DNA of 8,121 nt. It comes from Anaerolineae bacterium. Its GTDB lineage: Bacteria > Chloroflexota > Anaerolineae > CG2-30-64-16. Both the position numbers and the translations under genes were made by a program. This document shows positions 5,843 through 8,121 of the stretch, one piece after another. The notes under the pieces are model-generated. The model had not been told where the DNA came from. It made no database searches and was given only the letters and a program-made list of their open reading frames with translations. The stretch spans positions 1 through 8,121 of the forward strand of contig JALOOE010000073.1 in the NCBI GenBank assembly GCA_025454565.1, read 5' to 3'. Within the stretch, counting starts at the first letter, position 1, and each line of letters opens with the position of its first letter.

Positions 5843-6724
5843 TCAAGGTCTTGCCCACTTTGCCACCGGAATCCCTGATTCACACGGCACGCCGGTCTGG
5901 CACAGCCCGCAGCCGTAGCCCTCGAAGCCATAGCGCTCGCGCACGAACGCGGCGGTGTGCGAGACGTGCGCAGAGCACTTGAGCTTGTCGTGGCCTGCCT
6001 GCGTGATTGCGCCGACCGGACAGCGGCCGATGCATTCGCCGCAGGAACCGTCAGCGAAGAAAGAGCAGTACGATCGGTGATCCGTGTACGGCCTGGGCGT
6101 CGGGGGCAGGGCGACGCGGGCGACGACCGATCCGACGCGCATGGCCTTGCCGGCGGGCGTGATCAGCCCATCGCACAGGCCAAACGTGCCCAAGCCCGCG
6201 GCGTAGGCCGCGTGTCGCTCGGACCAGGTAGAGGAGAAGACATAACGCTCGGAGTCTCTCCTTGACCACGCAGGTGACAGGTGCGGCGCCACAGCTTGGC
6301 AGTCCAGAACGCACAGCGTATCCGCCACGTGTTGCCGCAGCAGGCTGTTGAACGCTTCACCGAAGATGCGCGAGCGCGCCCAGCGTTCCGCAGGGAAGGT
6401 GGTCTCCACGCGGTTGTCCGCTTTGGTGCGCTCTGTCTGCGGCAGGATCCAGCAGATGACGGTCAGGTCGGCGGGTTCGAAGGTTGTGCCGGGAAAGGTG
6501 CTCGCGAAGATTTCCGCCGGTGTCCAATGATCCGGGTCGACGACCTCCTTATACTGCCGCCAGAGCGGATCGTCGCCGCGGGCGAAGCCGACCAGCGGCG
6601 CACTCCAGGCGCGCTCGTCCGTCGTGTCTTGCAGCGTGTTCGCCGGGCCGGCGCAGAAATCGCCGATAAGCCCTGCGATCCAGTCCCGACGCTCAGCGGG
6701 CGGCAGATCGGGGATGCTGTTCAT
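5843..6724 (-). CDS. QueG-like (epoxyqueuosine reductase-like) 4Fe-4S protein
   Basis: Predicted cytoplasmic iron-sulfur protein of 293 residues, related to the QueG/reductive-dehalogenase-like group but probably a paralog of unknown function. The landmark STWSERHAAYAAGLGTFGLCDGLIT (165-189 region; key residues E169, H171, G177, G179, F181, G182) matches the family's central motif. An iron-sulfur region follows: Cys220, then GSCGECIGRCPVGAI (226-240) with Cys228, Cys231 and Cys235, then Cys250, and near the C-terminus Cys272, Cys275 and Cys281 (GCGLCQTGVPCES). The spacing differs from that of true QueG. No C-terminal HEAT-like region is present, and the protein ends 12 residues after the last cysteine, as short homologs do. 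The ATG at 6724 lies 3 bases after the RraA stop, so translation is coupled. Existing databases probably label it epoxyqueuosine reductase, but the operon context argues against a tRNA-queuosine role. Confidence 0.82.
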   Translation of the reverse strand: MNSIPDLPPAERRDWIAGLIGDFCAGPANTLQDTTDERAWSAPLVGFARGDDPLWRQYKEVVDPDHWTPAEIFASTFPGTTFEPADLTVICWILPQTERTKADNRVETTFPAERWARSRIFGEAFNSLLRQHVADTLCVLDCQAVAPHLSPAWSRRDSERYVFSSTWSERHAAYAAGLGTFGLCDGLITPAGKAMRVGSVVARVALPPTPRPYTDHRSYCSFFADGSCGECIGRCPVGAITQAGHDKLKCSAHVSHTAAFVRERYGFEGYGCGLCQTGVPCESGIPVAKWARP

Positions 6725-6727
6725 GGT

Positions 6728-7468
6728 CTAGCTCGCGGGATGTTCCTTCCGCCACGCCGCATACTCCACCTGGGCTTCTTCCGACAGCGGGTAGTACTTG
6801 CGCAAGTGGCCGCCCTGGCTCAGCTTCATATGGGTGAACTCCTCCCACTCGTGGTGTTCGCTTGCGCGCTTAAGCAGCTCCGGAGCCAGCTTGATCGGCA
6901 CTACCACCGCGCCGTCATCATCCGCCACGATGATGTCGCCCGGCATCACCAACACGCCGCCGCAGGCGATCGGGACATTCACGGCGAAGGGGAAGATATT
7001 CGTCTGGGTGTGATAGTTCGGCGTCACCCCGCGCAGCCAGAGGGGGAGGTCGATCTGCTTCACGTGCGGATAGTCGCGCACGCAGCCGTCGATGACGACG
7101 CCGGCCCCGCCGCGGCCCTTGAAGAAGGTCAGCATCATCTCGCCGAAGATGCCGCTCATCATGTCGCCGCGGGCGTCCACCACCACGATATCGCCCGGCT
7201 GCGTGTGATAGAGGACGTGGCGGTGCAACTGCGTCTCCGGGTCGATGTACTCACCCTCGGGGTACAGGTCCTCGCGTTTGGGCATACATTGCAGCGTCAG
7301 GGCCGGGCCGACGACCGACTTGCCCGGCGACCAGGCGACCGGCCCCTGGATGTGCGGACTGCGGATGCCCATCCGGTGCAACTCGCCGCTGGTCGTGGCG
7401 CTGCCGATGTGCGCTAATCCTTCAATCAACTCCTTCGGTGGGCGGGTGATGTCGGGTGTGGTGATCAT
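6728..7468 (-). CDS. RraA-family protein (HMG aldolase / regulator of RNase E-like fold)
   Basis: A 246-residue member of the RraA/DlpA family. Characterised enzymes of this fold cleave 4-hydroxy-4-methyl-2-oxoglutarate or decarboxylate oxaloacetate with a divalent metal, while E. coli RraA inhibits RNase E. Seen here: the N-terminal core IGSATTSGELHRMG (21-34), GPALTLQCMP (54-63), PGDIVVVDARGD (91-102), the GEMM segment (109-112) and GVVIDGCVRDYP (123-134), whose Arg131-Asp132 pair is the conserved metal/substrate site of the aldolases. The family signature MPGDIIVADDDGAVVVP (175-191) follows. It is somewhat longer than the usual roughly 160-220 residues because of a C-terminal helical tail. 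The conserved Arg-Asp pair and the operon setting favour a metabolic enzyme over an RNase regulator. The ATG at 7468 has GAGGT 7 bases upstream; an open frame to 7588 overlaps the upstream gene and is not credible. The substrate is unknown. Confidence 0.9.
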   Translation of the reverse strand: MITTPDITRPPKELIEGLAHIGSATTSGELHRMGIRSPHIQGPVAWSPGKSVVGPALTLQCMPKREDLYPEGEYIDPETQLHRHVLYHTQPGDIVVVDARGDMMSGIFGEMMLTFFKGRGGAGVVIDGCVRDYPHVKQIDLPLWLRGVTPNYHTQTNIFPFAVNVPIACGGVLVMPGDIIVADDDGAVVVPIKLAPELLKRASEHHEWEEFTHMKLSQGGHLRKYYPLSEEAQVEYAAWRKEHPAS

Positions 7469-7500
7469 GAGAAGACCTCTATGATGGATTTTGGGAATAT

Positions 7501-7797
7501 CTACGCGCCCAGCAGCGCGCGGGCGATGGCGTCCCATTCGGCGTCGAATGCGCCTGACGCGACCGGTTTGCCGGCGCGCGCATACCAATAGGCTGCGTTC
7601 GACAGATCGGGTTCCTTGCGGTGCAGGTAGGCGTGGACCCAGGCCGCATCACGATCACCGTACTGCTGCACGATGCGATGACCGCGATCCCAATCCCCCT
7701 TCGCCTCCCACCACAATCCTTGCAGCGGCGGCGTGAGTTCGGCGGGCGGCGCCTCGAGCGCCAATGACTCCTTCAAATCGAGCGTGTTCATTGCCAT
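7501..7797 (-). CDS. Small conserved hypothetical protein (98 aa)
   Basis: Soluble, acidic, Trp-rich 98-residue protein with no signal peptide or membrane segment. The core LQGLWWEAKGDWDRGHRIVQ (25-44) and DRDAAWVHAYLHRKEPDLSNAAYWYARAGKP (48-78 region; key residues W53, H55, L58, H59, E62, D64, N67, Y70, W71) resembles a widespread family of short uncharacterised bacterial proteins. Its helical pairs look like a single TPR-like or Sel1-like unit. No function is assigned. The ATG at 7797 is preceded by AGGAGG with ideal spacing, the strongest ribosome-binding site in the window; a second ATG at 7791 is less well placed. It is the first gene of the operon, 32 bases before the RraA-family gene. 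The high translation signal suggests it is made in quantity. Confidence 0.85.
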   Translation of the reverse strand: MAMNTLDLKESLALEAPPAELTPPLQGLWWEAKGDWDRGHRIVQQYGDRDAAWVHAYLHRKEPDLSNAAYWYARAGKPVASGAFDAEWDAIARALLGA

Positions 7798-7847
7798 GCG
7801 TTCCTCCTATGAGGCGGCTTTGAATGAGGACGTGCAACGTGTCGGCT

Positions 7848-7876
7848 ATGCTACAACAGACCGGCGTTTTTGTCGA
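7848..7876 (-). promoter_or_regulatory. Candidate promoter for the small protein-RraA-QueG-like operon
   Basis: Read leftwards, TCGACA (7876-7871) and TAGCAT (7853-7848) are separated by 17 bases and lie about 50 bases upstream of the ATG at 7797. The -35 box differs from consensus at one position and the -10 box at two. Position and spacing are good, but matches of this quality also arise by chance. Confidence 0.5.
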
Positions 7877-7909
7877 ACGACCGCACATCGGATCGGATGC
7901 ATCGTCGGG

Positions 7910-7938
7910 TTGCCAGCGCGCGCAATAGCGTGTACAAT
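7910..7938 (+). promoter_or_regulatory. Sigma-70-type promoter for the divergent plus-strand gene
   Basis: TTGCCA (7910-7915) and TACAAT (7933-7938), each five of six to consensus, are separated by exactly 17 bases. Transcription would start near 7945 and leave a leader of about 64 bases before the ATG at 8009. It sits back to back with the leftward promoter candidate, the two -35 boxes being 33 bases apart. Confidence 0.65.
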
Positions 7939-8008
7939 CGGACCGTTCTGACGCTGCATTCCGCGTGGCTCAGGGCGATTTTTGGGGGTGAAAAGGCGCC
8001 TTCTGCGC

Positions 8009-8121
8009 ATGTCTCAATCGCTCGTCTTGATCTTCTTGCTGGGCTTGGTGGTGCTGATCGTCCTGGTCGCCTACCTGCGCCGTCGCGCGCGACCGGGACA
8101 CAGCATGACGTCTCGGCCGCG
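8009..8121 (+). CDS. Membrane-anchored protein of unknown function (3' end outside window)
   Basis: Only the first 37 codons are visible. After MSQS comes a strongly hydrophobic stretch, LVLIFLLGLVVLIVLVAYL (residues 5-23), then RRRAR, giving one membrane anchor with a positively charged cytoplasmic side, so the following domain is probably intracellular (N-out, C-in). The ATG at 8009 has AAAAGG 12 bases upstream, which is rather far. An in-frame GTG at 7988 would add VKRRLLR but lacks a spaced ribosome-binding site. A good promoter upstream supports a gene here. It is the only plus-strand gene in the window; identity cannot be told from this fragment. Confidence 0.6.
   Translation, partial: MSQSLVLIFLLGLVVLIVLVAYLRRRARPGHSMTSRP

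Noticed and set aside
4646..5878. Plus-strand open frame of 410 codons across the regulator, its promoter and the TIM-barrel fragment
   Set aside because: It runs antisense through the regulator's DNA-binding domain and the promoter region, with low-complexity composition and no recognisable domain.
6281..7417. Plus-strand open frame of 378 codons opposite the Fe-S and RraA-family genes
   Set aside because: It is His/Arg/Val-rich shadow coding; the minus-strand frames carry the conserved motifs.
7469..7588. N-terminal extension of the RraA-family protein (40 codons)
   Set aside because: It is Arg-rich, overlaps the 98-residue gene in another frame, and the internal ATG at 7468 has its own ribosome-binding site.
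1..8121. CRISPR arrays, tRNA or rRNA genes, insertion sequences, toxin-antitoxin or phage genes
   Set aside because: None was seen: no spaced direct repeats, cloverleaf, transposase motif or terminal inverted repeats on reading both strands.

Overview
This is a GC-rich bacterial window holding what looks like a catabolic or transport locus. Almost every gene is on the minus strand. The best taxonomic clue is the solute-binding lipoprotein. It has a twin-arginine signal, an LAAC lipobox, and a Pro/Ala linker running into a Val/Lys/Thr-rich stretch (KETVEVQKVVTATP). That linker style is typical of Chloroflexota (Anaerolineae/Caldilineae-like) ABC binding proteins, so I infer that phylum. No rRNA or marker gene confirms it.

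In transcription order (right to left) there are three blocks. (A) Positions 7797 to about 5240: a small conserved hypothetical protein (98 aa), an RraA/HMG-aldolase-fold protein (246 aa), a QueG-like 4Fe-4S protein (293 aa), and a C-terminal piece of a TIM-barrel glycosidase-like protein. The last piece sits in the same reading frame, right after the Fe-S gene's UGA. Spacings are 32, 3 and 9 bases, so this reads as one operon. (B) Positions 5175 to 2345: a consensus sigma-70 promoter (TTGACA, 16-base spacer, TATAAT) overlapped by a near-perfect 22-bp palindrome, then a FadR/FCD-type GntR regulator, then the two halves of a split transketolase (N half, then C half, ATGA overlap). (C) Positions 2133 to the left edge: a carbohydrate ABC solute-binding lipoprotein, an intergenic hairpin, and a MalF/UgpA-type permease cut off by the window just before its EAA loop.

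The right end (7798-8121) is a divergent intergenic region. It has a leftward candidate promoter for block A and a well-formed rightward promoter (TTGCCA, 17, TACAAT) leading to a plus-strand membrane protein cut by the window edge.

My working model is that the ABC transporter (C) imports a sugar or polyol-like compound. The transketolase (B) would move a two-carbon ketol unit in its breakdown, and the GntR protein would sense an intermediate and repress its own promoter. The RraA-fold protein (A) could supply an aldolase/decarboxylase-type step. The substrate cannot be read from this sequence. No kinase, dehydrogenase or isomerase that would fix the pathway lies inside the window. The most noteworthy points are the promoter/operator of the GntR gene, the truncated TIM-barrel piece placed in frame behind a UGA-C stop, the shifted cysteine pattern of the QueG-like protein, and an extra loop in the transketolase N half.
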